A DNA stretch of 43,649 bases from an uncultured Clostridia bacterium (GCA_947632025.1 CANRNN010000015.1:1-43649); one strand, 5' to 3'; counted from the first letter of the stretch, positions 23,137-32,563 are shown. The notes: a model not told the origin generated them from the letters alone. Numbers and translations: made by a program.

Positions 23137-23500
23137 AAAATCGACCTCCTATAATCAAAGTGGTTTTAGATAAAGCCTAGTGGTTTAGGGGGTATTACTC
23201 TTAGGGCTGGGTTCCCTAAAAAACATTTTGAAAGGGTCTGCACTTAAAATGTAAGAAAATCCCAAAGTATACGGGATTTTCTCTGCTTGCTATGCATACA
23301 AAAAACGAAAGAATACGTATTCCTCGTTTTAGCGTTTTTGGTCTGCTCCTGCAGACCCCCTCAAAAAATTTCTGCGTCGGCGAACAGCAGATTGTGTTAC
23401 CCCCTCACTTATAGGAAAAAAACTAGTGGGAAAATTAGTGGTAACTGAAAAAATTTTTAAATCCCCCCTAATAAATCGCCGAAAATTTTCCTATAAGTGA
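23137..23500. other. oriT-like structured region, copy 2
   Basis: This is closely related to 7505-7940. Retained are the CTTAGGG/CCCTAA hairpin, GAAAATCCC/GGGATTTTC, the 12-bp palindrome GAATACGTATTC, the GCAGACCCCCTCAAAA arm and the 15-bp inverted repeat (23405-23419 and 23486-23500). The left outer arm has mutated (TTTTGAAAGGGTCTGC). The spacer inside the last inverted repeat is shorter than in copy 1. Confidence 0.6.
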
Positions 23501-23512
23501 AGTACATATAAA

Positions 23513-23658
23513 GTGTTGGTTATCTTGTCAAGCGGTGATGATGTTCAGCTCGGCGGTTTCGGAACGTTCGAGGTGCTGACCGACTTGAGGGGGAGAGTAT
23601 CATTGCGTTTAATGCAAGTAAGGTCTTAAAGCAGGCGCTCAACCTCAACAAGGAATAA
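23513..23658 (+). pseudogene. HU-family DNA-binding protein fragment
   Basis: One frame reads SSGDDVQLGGFGTFEV, the HU beta-arm start. Another, a few codons on, reads IIAFNASKVLKQALNLNKE, the HU C terminus. The first third of HU and the middle of the arm are missing, and the frame shifts between the two parts. HU or IHF-like genes are common passengers of mobile elements. It occupies the place held by the CHC2 gene in the first island. Confidence 0.7.
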
Positions 23659-23680
23659 TTGGAGGTGTATTGTAATAGGT

Positions 23681-23842
23681 ATGGCTGAAAAGAAAAAAAT
23701 TCCCGCCGCTGAGAAATCGAACAAGCGGGCAGAGATAATTCTGGTTCGTCATTTCGGCGATAAGGACTTCATTCAACTTTACGTGGAGTATGTTGCTGAA
23801 AAAATTTCAGAGAGAGCAGAGGAAGAAAGAAAGTCCGCATAA
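23681..23842 (+). CDS. Small conserved mobile-element protein (53 residues)
   Basis: This is the homologue of 8605-8754, with RAEIILVRHFGDKDFIQLY and the same RAEEERKSA end. The ATG is at 23681 with GGAGG at 23661-23665. It remains intact although the genes around it (HU, mobC) are broken and the shared sequence stops 20 bases after it, within the former recombinase promoter. Function unknown. Confidence 0.65.
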   Translation: MAEKKKIPAAEKSNKRAEIILVRHFGDKDFIQLYVEYVAEKISERAEEERKSA

Positions 23843-23879
23843 AAATTTGCAAGGGTGCTAGACTCCTGTTTTATAATAG

Positions 23880-24082
23880 ATCTAGATTTCATAATATTGA
23901 TACATCTGACTTCATTGGAAGCAACTTTATAAAAGGAATGTTTGACAACAGTCTTTGTGAAATCAACAGTCATTCGTTCCTGATGATATTGTGGTATATG
24001 GATACATACCAAAACGTCTAATAAAGTATATGTTGGAATGGGGTAATTCAAAATCCTTAAAAAAGAAATTTTATACTTTTAG
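23880..24082 (+). pseudogene. Unidentified gene fragment with frameshift
   Basis: FHNIDTSDFIGSNFIKGMFD in one frame and FVPDDIVVYGYIPKRLIKYM then LEWGNSKSLKKKFYTF in another look like one protein broken near 23970. There is no start codon or ribosome site. The composition resembles real coding sequence. I do not recognise the family. Confidence 0.35.
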
Positions 24083-24579
24083 ATAAAGGGCTTTTAACAC
24101 CAATATTTCAGTCACGATATAGATTACACAAAGGAATATCTTTTACACAGGTTCAAGACCCAGGGCAGCCTGCGAAAAGCCTGCTTAAAACTGAGATTGA
24201 GCGAAAAGATATTTTGCGAGGAATCGCACGAACGCCAAAAAGACGTTATTCGTGTGATTTAAGTCGGGATTCGTCGAGAACGGGTAGCGACATCTGAAAC
24301 AACAATGCCCCGCTGTTTGAGCGGTTTTGACGACAAAAGTGAGAAATCCTAAACCCATGTTGAAGACGATAATTAGGATGAAGATGCGTCCGAGGGCGTA
24401 GGAGCATCGGCAGAAATATGAGTTTGGCACTTTGGCGAAGCTCGAATCTTAAAGGTTTCAGATTCGTCAAATTCTAGTAACGCCATAGTGAAATTGAACA
24501 AAAAACCTTCGTGAGTTTTAGGCAATTATACATTTTTATTCACAATACGGTGATTTTTGACATCTTGCGAAAAAAGATG
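24083..24579. other. Unexplained 500-bp region
   Basis: No frame has a start with a ribosome site. A plus-strand frame without ATG runs about 24069-24297 (core KSLLKTEIERKDILRGIART). Minus-strand frames of 74-81 codons overlap each other. Several short complementary pairs (GCCTGC repeats, GCGAGG/TCGCAC) hint at structure, but nothing is diagnostic. It could be a decayed gene or a structured RNA. Confidence 0.35.
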
Positions 24580-24608
24580 TTGAATAATATTTCGAAATGC
24601 AGTATAAT
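24580..24608 (+). promoter_or_regulatory. Promoter of the 1221-residue conflict protein
   Basis: TTGAAT (24580-24585), a 17-base spacer and TATAAT (24603-24608) lie 74 bases before the ATG at 24683. Confidence 0.7.
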
Positions 24609-24682
24609 TAACTTAATGGCAATTAACCGATTTTGTTAAAGGCATTGCCGGGACTATACAAAATGATTGGATTGGAAATAAA

Positions 24683-27600
24683 ATGAACGAAATTATTAAG
24701 GTTGTAGGTGATTTAATATTCAGTGTTTTATCGTGCTTCGTTTACGATAAGGCAAAAATTGCTATTTCAAACACGATTGTAAAAAAAAGGCAAGATACTA
24801 TTAAGAAATGGATATCAAAGTTCTTTGCAGACCATATTGAGGCGGTCTTTGAGTCGCCTCAATTTGAAAACTACCTCAACTACAATAAGCCATTTGATAC
24901 AATTGCCAAATATGTTAAAGAAGCGTATAAAAACGATGCCGCTGTACCGGAAGAAACTTTTATAAATGACCTTGTTAAGGATTGCAGGAAAGAAGTTGTT
25001 AATCAAGGCGGGAAATGTTCGAGTTCCGAAGAAAGTAGCATTCGTGACCTCTTTAGGGGAATTTTGTCATTGATTAAAGCCGAACTTCATTCTGAGCTGA
25101 GTGAAGGAGGGCAGATGATATCATATCAAGTGAATCAAAATCATTTGCAGATTAACGATATGCAAACGGTTCTTCGTGAGATTAAAAACATAATTTCAGC
25201 ACAAAACCAAGTTACCGATCCGACAGTGATTGAAAATGCATATCAATTAATGTCTAAAGCCATTTCTTGCGGCGATTTTGAAATGGTATATGATTTTCTC
25301 CCTGTAATTACTGGGAAAAGTGAGGATTTAGAAAAATCCATCAGAATTAAGCTTGATATTTTATCCAGGTATGATATGCATATAGAAGATCGGTATGCGG
25401 AACTAAACAGCATAGAAAATTTGACGTTAAGAGACGATATAATTAGAACGTTAATTATAGAGTATTATTTTGAGTTCCAAAAGATCGTTCCGTTGGTCGA
25501 GCTGATTTCTAACCAGGCCTTAAAAGAGATTGCCAAGTCGGTGTCTGAAAACCACATTGAGCAAGTAATCTCAAAAACTGTTAATAATGACAATGGCAAA
25601 ACTGTAATTACATTTAAGATTTTAAAAGACTATAAAACTGAAAAAGTATTAGTAAATAAGCTGTTGATGTTATACGTTGCAGCATTAAATGGACGCTGCT
25701 ATACCTTCCTCAAAAACGTGATTGTCGAGCCCGACATATTTGACTATTCTTATATATGGGAGAGCAGTTATAATGAGGCGGTTTATTTCGGTTCAGAGAA
25801 AAATTATAACAAGAACAACGATCTCATGATCCTTCTGAAAGAACTGAAAAACAATGCAGATAAATATTATAACGCGCATGAGAAGTATGCGGTCCGCTTT
25901 TACTCTCTTTTACTTAAAACTACGCTTCTTGTTTGTCCAGAAGATTTTAATGTTACTCTTGCTGTTATTCCAACCCATATTATAAGCGCACCTCAAATTG
26001 TGGAACTTCAAATGGTGCTTAAAATCCGCGTGGGTGAAGTGCATCCCGATGAGGTGCTGGATTTCGCATTAAAAAATGATCTTTATAATGTCATTGTCGA
26101 ATATTGTTTTTGCTTAGAAAGCGGTGAAAAGATTATAGAATTTATAGACCGGGCACAATTGATGCTGAAAAAGGACATTCGCATTTTAATATTATATGTT
26201 GAAGCGGTTGGCAAAGTTAATAGTAAAAAAGAGGCTTTATCTTTGCTAAAGCAATTTGAAACAGATTACAATGTTTATTCGGCTTTTTGGATCAATGCGT
26301 ATATCAATTCCGAGGAAGATAATGATAGGCAATGGTCGATAAATTCCCTTGTGGATAAAATGGAGAGTAAAACCATTTGCTATAACAACGTTGATGAAAT
26401 TTTTACGTCCATTAAAATGCTTTTGAACGAAAGAAAATACGAGATTGCATTGAAACTGATAAATGATGTTGAACGCGCGTTGAGTTTAGAAGATAATGCA
26501 GATTTAATCTGCATGAAAATCGATGCGCTGATGTTATCAGAACGTCACATAGAGGCTTTTAGCGAGATGGAGAAACACCGTTCTGTTTTAATGGATAATA
26601 TACGTATTTTGGATATGTTCCTTTGTCTTTCAATAAACAACAACAGACCGATTCCAGAAGATGTTTTTTCACGTGCCAAAAATTATAATAACGCACGAAT
26701 TTTAATGTTAGTTGCTGAAGTGGAGTACAGTAACAATAACATCGACGCTGCCAAATGTTATGCTATGAAATCATTGCTGAATACATCCGAGGATAACGGG
26801 GAATTTTCAGATGGCGCATTTAAATTTTTTGTTGGCGATAGCAATACAACCGGCAGGAATTTTTCGCAAATTGATGCAAATATGGTCGTTGATCTTGAAA
26901 CCGAAAGCGATGACTCTACAATAAGAATATGTGTTTACAAAGAACGAATACTGCCTTATTCCGGTTACAAATGGAAGGACGCAGTGCATGCTTACATTGA
27001 TGATGAGATAGGTTCAAAACTTGTTAGATTATCTGTCGGGGAAACCGTCGAATACAATAATGAAATATATAAAGTTACAGGCATCGCTCCGATAGAAGCC
27101 TTCTATTTTAACGTTTGCGCGAAGAGTATGATAAACAGGCAAACTGCATTTTCTATCTCTGCTGAAAGTTTAGAGGATTTTAAGCAAGGGGTTATAGGGT
27201 TCTTCCGTGAGCATCCCGAATTTAACAATAAGCATACTGTGCTTGATTGTTATATGGACCTTGCAGAACTGCCGCCAACGATTTACTCTATTGCGCAATG
27301 GACTAATATGGAGTACGCCCAACTTGCGCGGGGGATTATTGAGGATACATCTGTAATTGTAAGAGAATACATTCTGCCGTTCGGCGATTATAATGCCAAA
27401 GAATTTGTCTTGACCTATACAGCGCTTGTCGCACTTCATTATTTGGGAGTCACAATTGAGGAGTGCGCAGGTTGTAATAGTATAATCCCAAGCTCCGCCA
27501 TCATAGAGGCAGAAAAAGAAGTAAAAAAAATATATGACAATTACAACAGAGATATTGTTATGACTTTGGGTGTTGTTGCTGATAATCTGTTTGTTTTCCA

Positions 27601-28348
27601 ATCCGATGAAAAAGACAAGAGAAACACTATTGGCACTTCAACTTCTTTTAAGACCTTTGTTTCCCATTTCGAAAGTGTAGATAATAAAAATGATATGCAG
27701 ATTCCCAAGTTTAACAAAAATAAGTTGAGATTTCTTCTGGGAATATGTGATTATGATTCAATTGTAATTGCACACCAAAGGAATGCGGTTTTGATTACCG
27801 GAGAGATGATTCCGGCGAGATTTACGCAATTGAACGAAACCAAGGCTGACGTTGCCGGAATTGCTGACTTTTTGTGTTTGCTAAAACTTCCTGCAATACG
27901 ACTAATATGTTTAATCGGCAAAATGATTGCGTATCGATTTAACGCAGCCATAACGCCAACAGTAATCGTATACCTATCCAAATGTTATGACAACTCTGAT
28001 GAATCAACTCAAAAAAGAATCCTACAAGATTGGAGAGATTTATTACAAACTTTAAACGAAATTAACGATGAAAAGCAACGCAGTAACTACAAGTCAACGT
28101 GTGTAGAGGTGATAAAATTGTTAGACGGATTTAAACAAGGAGAAGGGCATCCAATTGTCAGGGAATATGTAATGTTTTCATTCCATTTTAATGGTTATAA
28201 ACTACAACGAAGTATTGAAAACGGTGAATTGGTTATTTCGACTTATTATATTGATAATGCAAATTCAACAACGCCATCCAAACTAATCGCAAAAATGCAA
28301 GCATCACTTCTCAATGATGGAGAACATTTTCCAGATGGTAAATTATAG
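24683..28348 (+). CDS. Large TPR / GreAB-C-like / PIN-like conflict-system protein
   Basis: This 1221-residue protein is a single-gene unit. Residues 1-30 are weakly hydrophobic. Residues 30-170 are helical and polar. Residues about 190-720 form helical repeats of TPR type. About 740-815 (GSKLVRLSVGETVEYNNEIY then KVTG) resembles the GreA/GreB C-terminal fold. About 905-1130 looks like a PIN nuclease domain, with LTYTALVALHYLGV, IPSSAIIEAEKEV and AHQRNAVLITGEMIPARF. This order matches the family described by comparative genomics as TPR-GreAB-C-PIN conflict systems, thought to cut RNA after sensing invasion. Expected PIN aspartates are replaced in places (T in the first strand, GE for DD), so activity is uncertain. 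It lies inside mobile DNA. Confidence 0.65.
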   Translation: MNEIIKVVGDLIFSVLSCFVYDKAKIAISNTIVKKRQDTIKKWISKFFADHIEAVFESPQFENYLNYNKPFDTIAKYVKEAYKNDAAVPEETFINDLVKDCRKEVVNQGGKCSSSEESSIRDLFRGILSLIKAELHSELSEGGQMISYQVNQNHLQINDMQTVLREIKNIISAQNQVTDPTVIENAYQLMSKAISCGDFEMVYDFLPVITGKSEDLEKSIRIKLDILSRYDMHIEDRYAELNSIENLTLRDDIIRTLIIEYYFEFQKIVPLVELISNQALKEIAKSVSENHIEQVISKTVNNDNGKTVITFKILKDYKTEKVLVNKLLMLYVAALNGRCYTFLKNVIVEPDIFDYSYIWESSYNEAVYFGSEKNYNKNNDLMILLKELKNNADKYYNAHEKYAVRFYSLLLKTTLLVCPEDFNVTLAVIPTHIISAPQIVELQMVLKIRVGEVHPDEVLDFALKNDLYNVIVEYCFCLESGEKIIEFIDRAQLMLKKDIRILILYVEAVGKVNSKKEALSLLKQFETDYNVYSAFWINAYINSEEDNDRQWSINSLVDKMESKTICYNNVDEIFTSIKMLLNERKYEIALKLINDVERALSLEDNADLICMKIDALMLSERHIEAFSEMEKHRSVLMDNIRILDMFLCLSINNNRPIPEDVFSRAKNYNNARILMLVAEVEYSNNNIDAAKCYAMKSLLNTSEDNGEFSDGAFKFFVGDSNTTGRNFSQIDANMVVDLETESDDSTIRICVYKERILPYSGYKWKDAVHAYIDDEIGSKLVRLSVGETVEYNNEIYKVTGIAPIEAFYFNVCAKSMINRQTAFSISAESLEDFKQGVIGFFREHPEFNNKHTVLDCYMDLAELPPTIYSIAQWTNMEYAQLARGIIEDTSVIVREYILPFGDYNAKEFVLTYTALVALHYLGVTIEECAGCNSIIPSSAIIEAEKEVKKIYDNYNRDIVMTLGVVADNLFVFQSDEKDKRNTIGTSTSFKTFVSHFESVDNKNDMQIPKFNKNKLRFLLGICDYDSIVIAHQRNAVLITGEMIPARFTQLNETKADVAGIADFLCLLKLPAIRLICLIGKMIAYRFNAAITPTVIVYLSKCYDNSDESTQKRILQDWRDLLQTLNEINDEKQRSNYKSTCVEVIKLLDGFKQGEGHPIVREYVMFSFHFNGYKLQRSIENGELVISTYYIDNANSTTPSKLIAKMQASLLNDGEHFPDGKL

Positions 28349-28467
28349 ATAGAATTGGTTTTCTTACTTTTATAAAAAATCTTTTGATAACGATGTCACA
28401 GCCGGCGCGGCCGGCAGCGAATTTGTCCTGCGTTAAGCGGGGCATTTTGTTTTACTTAATTAAAGCA

Positions 28468-28492
28468 AAATCTTTTTTGTAAAGGTTAGACA
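28468..28492 (+). repeat. 25-base direct repeat, left copy
   Basis: It is identical except for one base to 43385-43409 (core TTTTGTAAAGGTTAGACA). The two copies bracket 14.9 kb that has a tyrosine recombinase near its left end. Confidence 0.6.
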
Positions 28493-28670
28493 TCAGGGGT
28501 GGCTTTTATGGGACATAGTTTTCTGTACAGTTGTTATGTAAATCTTACGGGAAACAGGGTTTGCTGTCCACAGATATTTTCGACACGAAAAGTGGCAGGG
28601 TCGAATAAGTTCGACCCGCGAACCCCTACCCTGCAAAATTTTTCGATAAAATTTTGTACAATACACAAAG

Positions 28671-28720
28671 TGCCTGTGAGCAATTTCTTGTTAATTAAGA
28701 AATCGCTTGCAGGCATTTTT
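28671..28720 (+). terminator. Long hairpin with T tail
   Basis: TGCCTG...GAGC..ATTTCTT pairs with AAGAAAT..GCT..CAGGCA around the loop GTTAATT, then TTTTTGTTTT. This is a strong terminator-like structure, but no intact gene lies directly before it. Confidence 0.65.
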
Positions 28721-28796
28721 GTTTTCCGCATTATTTGTTAGAATCCATTAGTCAATCGGTTCTTCGGAGCTTGAAAATATAATTCGGGGGTACACA

Positions 28797-29160
28797 ATGA
28801 TAAAAGCAATATTTCAAAATTCTCCACACTGTGCGGAGATCGTCTTTCACTGTTCGGAACCAAAGCTTTCCAATAAGCTCGGCGAACTCGGTAGCATCTT
28901 TTGCCTATGCCGCGGAGCTTGAAATTAAGTCTGCGGATTTGTCAATGCCAGTTGACAGCGATGTGAGCCTTTACGCTCTGAATTACCTCTGCAAGAAAAA
29001 GAATATGAAAAACATTATAGTGATAATACGGACCATCTTGAACATATTGAACAAATTTATATGCTGAATTTTCCTAACCGTGCAGACATTCGTTTCATGA
29101 ATAATGATTTCAAAAAACAGCATAAGAATACTGAGCGGGAATGCACATTCAGCTGGACCA
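28797..29160 (+). pseudogene. Unidentified mobile-element gene, frameshifted
   Basis: ATG 28797 has GGGGG upstream and reads MIKAIFQNSPHCAEIVFHCS then EPKLSNKLGELG before shifting to SFAYAAELEIKSADLSMPVD and then to EYEKHYSDNTDHLEHIEQIY. At least two frameshifts break it. The pieces read as one acidic protein in accessory DNA. I do not know the family. It ends near the convergent recombinase gene. Confidence 0.4.
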
Positions 29161-29170
29161 AAGTGAACAG

Positions 29171-30076
29171 TTATATTTTAATTTTATTTCTTGGGTGTTT
29201 AACTGCAAGAATTTCTTTTTGCTTTGCCATTGAAACATGTGTATATATTTGCGTTGTGGAAATCGAACTATGCCCAAGAATTTTCTGTATATAACGAATG
29301 TCCACATCCTCCTCAAGCAGCAGCGTGGCAAACGAATGCCGGAACATATGCGGGGTGATATGCTTTTGATAACCTATCGCCTCGGCTTGTTTGTTAATCA
29401 TTACCCGAACCGATTGCTCCGTTAGCCGTTGATGCAGTTTATTCACGAAAAAATATCCCGACTTGGAAATATCATCACTAAACATCTCATAGTAGCTGTT
29501 CAATGCTTTTAAAACATCTGCATTTTCTATTTGTATAATTCTTTCCCTTGAACCTTTACCAAAAATTTTGATTGTGTGATTTATTAAATCCACAGCATCG
29601 GGCGTCAGGGTGCAAATCTCGGAAACTCTTGCTCCCGTAGCAAAGAGCAGCTCTAATACGGCTATATTACGAACGGCTTTCTTACGAAAAAAAGCTGTAT
29701 TGCTTTTTTGAAAATCCGAATAAGCGTTCTCTAAAATTTTTCCGATGATATTTATCGGGATAACTTTTGGCAGAACCATAGGCTCACGAAATGACGTATC
29801 GATTTTATCAAACGGATTAACGTCAATAATTTCTTGAATCATCAGATAATGGGCAAAGGCTTTCAGCGCGGCAATTTTGCGCTTTGCGGTTTTAGGTTTG
29901 AATTTTCTGTGTAAGTAAGCTATGTAGTTGATTATGCTGTTCTTATCAAACTTGCTGCATGAAAATTCAGTAAATTGAAGCAAGTCGATTCTGTAAGCCT
30001 TGGTGGTCTTGGAACTGAGGGTTCTCTGTTCTGAACAATAGCTTAGGTATGTGTTTATAATATTTCTTAATTCCAT
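29171..30076 (-). CDS. Tyrosine recombinase/integrase (XerC/D-like)
   Basis: The 301 residues have an N-terminal SAM-like core-binding domain and a complete catalytic domain: R150 in ATGARVSEI, K174, H243 and R246 in HMFRHSF, H269 in LGHSS, and nucleophile Y278 in IYTHV. ATG 30076 is chosen because AAGGAG precedes it. A frame to 30136 has no site. It should cut and rejoin DNA at specific sites. It is one of the few intact recombination genes here and lies 700 bases inside the left copy of the 25-base repeat, so it may have moved the 28.5-43.4 kb segment. Confidence 0.92.
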   Translation of the reverse strand: MELRNIINTYLSYCSEQRTLSSKTTKAYRIDLLQFTEFSCSKFDKNSIINYIAYLHRKFKPKTAKRKIAALKAFAHYLMIQEIIDVNPFDKIDTSFREPMVLPKVIPINIIGKILENAYSDFQKSNTAFFRKKAVRNIAVLELLFATGARVSEICTLTPDAVDLINHTIKIFGKGSRERIIQIENADVLKALNSYYEMFSDDISKSGYFFVNKLHQRLTEQSVRVMINKQAEAIGYQKHITPHMFRHSFATLLLEEDVDIRYIQKILGHSSISTTQIYTHVSMAKQKEILAVKHPRNKIKI

Positions 30077-30240
30077 CTTGGTTTCTCCTTTGAGTTTAGT
30101 CACTTTTATTATAAATCCAAACGCCAAATATGTCAAATTACACAGTAAATCACAAGATATTTTGGCTAAAATGACGATTTTGCAGGAAAATTAATGAAAT
30201 TTGTTGGAATATGTGATATAATTAAAGTTAGATAACTAGG

Positions 30241-30262
30241 GATAACTTCAAATTATCGGAGG
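30241..30262 (+). promoter_or_regulatory. Hairpin/RBS leader of the GT2 gene
   Basis: The 22 bases from GATAACTTCAAATTATC to GGAGG are identical, in opposite orientation, to the leader of the gene starting at 32555. GATAA/TTATC can form a small hairpin directly before the Shine-Dalgarno GGAGG. A TATAAT lies at 30217-30222. Confidence 0.6.
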
Positions 30263-30271
30263 TAAAATATT

Positions 30272-31219
30272 ATGAACACACTCAGTATTATTGTACCTGT
30301 TTTTAATGTTGGATGTCTAGTAAAAAGGTGCATTGAGTCTTTAATCAATCAAAGTTATACTAATATTGAGATAATAATTGTAAACGATGGGAGTACAGAC
30401 GACTCGCCTAAGTTCATAGAACCCTATCTTGATAATCCTCAAATAAAATATTTTTCTCAAACAAATAAAGGTCTTGGAGAAGCACGTAATGTTGGTATAA
30501 AAAATGCCTCTGGTACATTTATCACGTTTGTTGATAGCGATGATTGGGTGGATTTAGATTTGTATAATATAATTATAAATAGTATGGAAATAAACGAGAC
30601 TGATATAGCAATATGCAGTGTGAAAAATGAATATAATAATTATAATAGTTCGGAAGAGCGATATACATATTCGTATTCAAACATATTAAGTAGATTTAAA
30701 GCTATTGGTCTTCTTTCACTTTGCGAAAGAAACAATTATATGATTAGTCCAGTGGTGTGGAATAAGGTGTACAAAAAAAGTCTAATTTTAGATAATAATA
30801 TTAAATTTATAGATAATTCGTATTGGGAGGACGATATATTTAGTTTTCAAGTTTTTATGGCTGCGAAATCAATTAACATAGTTCCGAAAGTATACTATCA
30901 TTATTTTCAAAGAGAGAAATCAATTACTAAACATTTTTCCAAAAAACATATTGATGACCTTGTGAATTCTTTTAAGAAGTTATATATGTATGTTGAAGAG
31001 CAAGATTTTTTAGATTTTGATATAAAGCCCATGTTAGATTGTTATTTTGATAGAGCTATATCTTCAATGTTACAAATGCTCTTTTGTAATGAGCCTTCAA
31101 TTCAAGTTCAAAAAGAATATATTATTTACTTTTTTAACCTATTTTCACAAAAATTTTCGTTGTCAGAAGCAATTTCATATTTAGATATAAGTAGAATTAA
31201 GAGATTGTTTATCATATAA
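30272..31219 (+). CDS. Family 2 glycosyltransferase
   Basis: The 315 residues start with the GT-A fold of GT2 enzymes: LSIIVPVFNVGCLVKRCIES, IIIVNDGSTDDS and the metal-binding DxD in FVDSDDWVD (about residue 89). Such enzymes add a sugar from a nucleotide-sugar to a polysaccharide or cell-wall glycan. A second motif WEDD fits the catalytic ED region. There are no membrane segments and no neighbouring polysaccharide genes, so it is isolated cargo. GGAGG lies 7-8 bases before the ATG. Its 3' end overlaps the convergent gene by 8 bases, and the two share their leader sequence. Strongly AT-rich codon use suggests transfer. Confidence 0.88.
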   Translation: MNTLSIIVPVFNVGCLVKRCIESLINQSYTNIEIIIVNDGSTDDSPKFIEPYLDNPQIKYFSQTNKGLGEARNVGIKNASGTFITFVDSDDWVDLDLYNIIINSMEINETDIAICSVKNEYNNYNSSEERYTYSYSNILSRFKAIGLLSLCERNNYMISPVVWNKVYKKSLILDNNIKFIDNSYWEDDIFSFQVFMAAKSINIVPKVYYHYFQREKSITKHFSKKHIDDLVNSFKKLYMYVEEQDFLDFDIKPMLDCYFDRAISSMLQMLFCNEPSIQVQKEYIIYFFNLFSQKFSLSEAISYLDISRIKRLFII

Positions 31220-32555
31220 TGTAGTAATTTTTTAAAATATCACCAAACTCGTTATTAAACTTGGTTACATATATCTGATCGTTAGTGGTATCTAACGCTT
31301 TGATTGCATTAAAAGCATGTTTCAATACAAACAATTGTCTGGTTGTCAAAATCTCTGTTTTGTGCTCTTCTACCCATTTTGTAATAATTTCTATTCCTCC
31401 ATCTTGCTTTAATTTACCAATTGCCTCCATCATGCTTTGAGCTGTAAAGTAATTTTCCTCTTTAGCAAGTTGTTTGAATAAAAGTGGCGTGGCGGCTATA
31501 ATTTTCTTTTCACCAATTATATCAGACATATGTTCCCTGATGTAACAATCGGGATCACAGAGTTTAGATATTATCGCATTATCCACCTGGTCAGAAGATG
31601 ATATCATCAAAAACCGTTCAACGCTATACCTATTTAAGTCAATTGTTGCCGTTTTTGTGCGTGAAAAATAATTTAAAATCCATGGAATTACAGTTTCCAT
31701 ATACATATTGCTATTTGCGAGCAACAAAGCTAAGCGCGTTTTATATTCGCGAATAATTGAACCTTCAATGTTAAACTGTTCAAAAAAATTCTCCAAAATA
31801 CTTGATACATGTGTTCGTATTTGGTCACACTCTTTAACTGATTGAATCACAGCATAATATATATCTAAAATCTTTGATAAGGTTGGATAATTTTTTTCAC
31901 ATATAATTTGCTCAATAATTTTTCTAAGAGCTAATAATGAAGAGTTTATATCATTTTGTCCATAACTTTTGCCATCCACAAGAAGTGCTTGAGTCAAACA
32001 TTCAATCGAAAAGCTATCTAAATGAGATAAAACCAACTCAATAAATTCATTATCATTTTCATCAATAAAATTTATTATACCATGCTGTCTTAATGACTCA
32101 TAAAATTCATTTTTCGTCTTACTCTCGTTTAAGAAATCACATATTTTAGAAGCAACTAATTTTAAATTATCTGGGGTATATTCAGTATATGTAAGATGCT
32201 TTATATCAAAAGGAACTTCATAGTTTTTTTGTTTTAGCAAAAGAACATTCCTTGCCTCCTTTAACGTGTGTGCAATTCCCAATTCGTAAAAAACATTAGG
32301 ATTACAACATGTTAAATCTACGATAATATATTGTGACCTCATTATGCTCATTAAAATCTTAGATACAATTGGTGTTGATCCAGAAATTTCATCGGCACGA
32401 TCGCAAACATAGTTAGCATCATTTAAGTATTGTTTTATTGTACCATAAATAACATCAAATTCTTTGCTGAATGGCATAAGAAAAAAACAGTGATTCCTTT
32501 CAATAGGTATAACTTGTCTGGTTAGTTGTTTTGGATAAATAATATAATCATTCAT
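31212..32555 (-). CDS. Deoxyribosyltransferase-like effector domain fused to HEAT-like repeats
   Basis: This is a 447-residue protein. Residues about 20-130 match the nucleoside 2-deoxyribosyltransferase-like/TIR-like fold: CFFLMPFSKEFDVIYGTIKQ, CDRADEI, YIIVDLTCCNPNVFYELGIA. Domains of this group in defence proteins cleave nucleotides such as NAD. Residues about 290-440 are helical repeats of HEAT type (SKLCDPDCYIREHMSDIIGE and LFKQLAKEENYFTAQSMMEA), which usually bind a partner. A sensor-effector antiphage role is plausible but inferred. GGAGGG precedes ATG 32555. The gene is convergent with the GT2 gene. Confidence 0.65.
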   Translation of the reverse strand: MNDYIIYPKQLTRQVIPIERNHCFFLMPFSKEFDVIYGTIKQYLNDANYVCDRADEISGSTPIVSKILMSIMRSQYIIVDLTCCNPNVFYELGIAHTLKEARNVLLLKQKNYEVPFDIKHLTYTEYTPDNLKLVASKICDFLNESKTKNEFYESLRQHGIINFIDENDNEFIELVLSHLDSFSIECLTQALLVDGKSYGQNDINSSLLALRKIIEQIICEKNYPTLSKILDIYYAVIQSVKECDQIRTHVSSILENFFEQFNIEGSIIREYKTRLALLLANSNMYMETVIPWILNYFSRTKTATIDLNRYSVERFLMISSSDQVDNAIISKLCDPDCYIREHMSDIIGEKKIIAATPLLFKQLAKEENYFTAQSMMEAIGKLKQDGGIEIITKWVEEHKTEILTTRQLFVLKHAFNAIKALDTTNDQIYVTKFNNEFGDILKNYYII

Positions 32556-32563
32556 AAAGTTGC

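Larger units (their letters stand above)
28349..28796. other. Intergenic region with repeats and a hairpin
   Basis: No supported gene is present. It contains a GCCGGC-rich stretch (28400-28445) related to 43510-43565, the 25-base repeat at 28468-28492, a small GTCGAA/TTCGAC hairpin (about 28598-28614) and a long terminator-like hairpin at 28671-28720. A plus-strand frame at 28499-28741 is judged spurious. Confidence 0.5.

Noticed and set aside
23137-23500. Regular hairpins in the repeated intergenic blocks as a possible CRISPR array
   Set aside because: The repeats are inverted and nested, not regularly spaced direct repeats with unique spacers. No cas gene is present anywhere in the window.
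28499-28741. 80-codon plus-strand frame (MAFMGHSFLYSC...)
   Set aside because: It runs through a GTCGAA/TTCGAC hairpin and a long terminator-like stem, has no ribosome site, and its composition is unlike neighbouring proteins.
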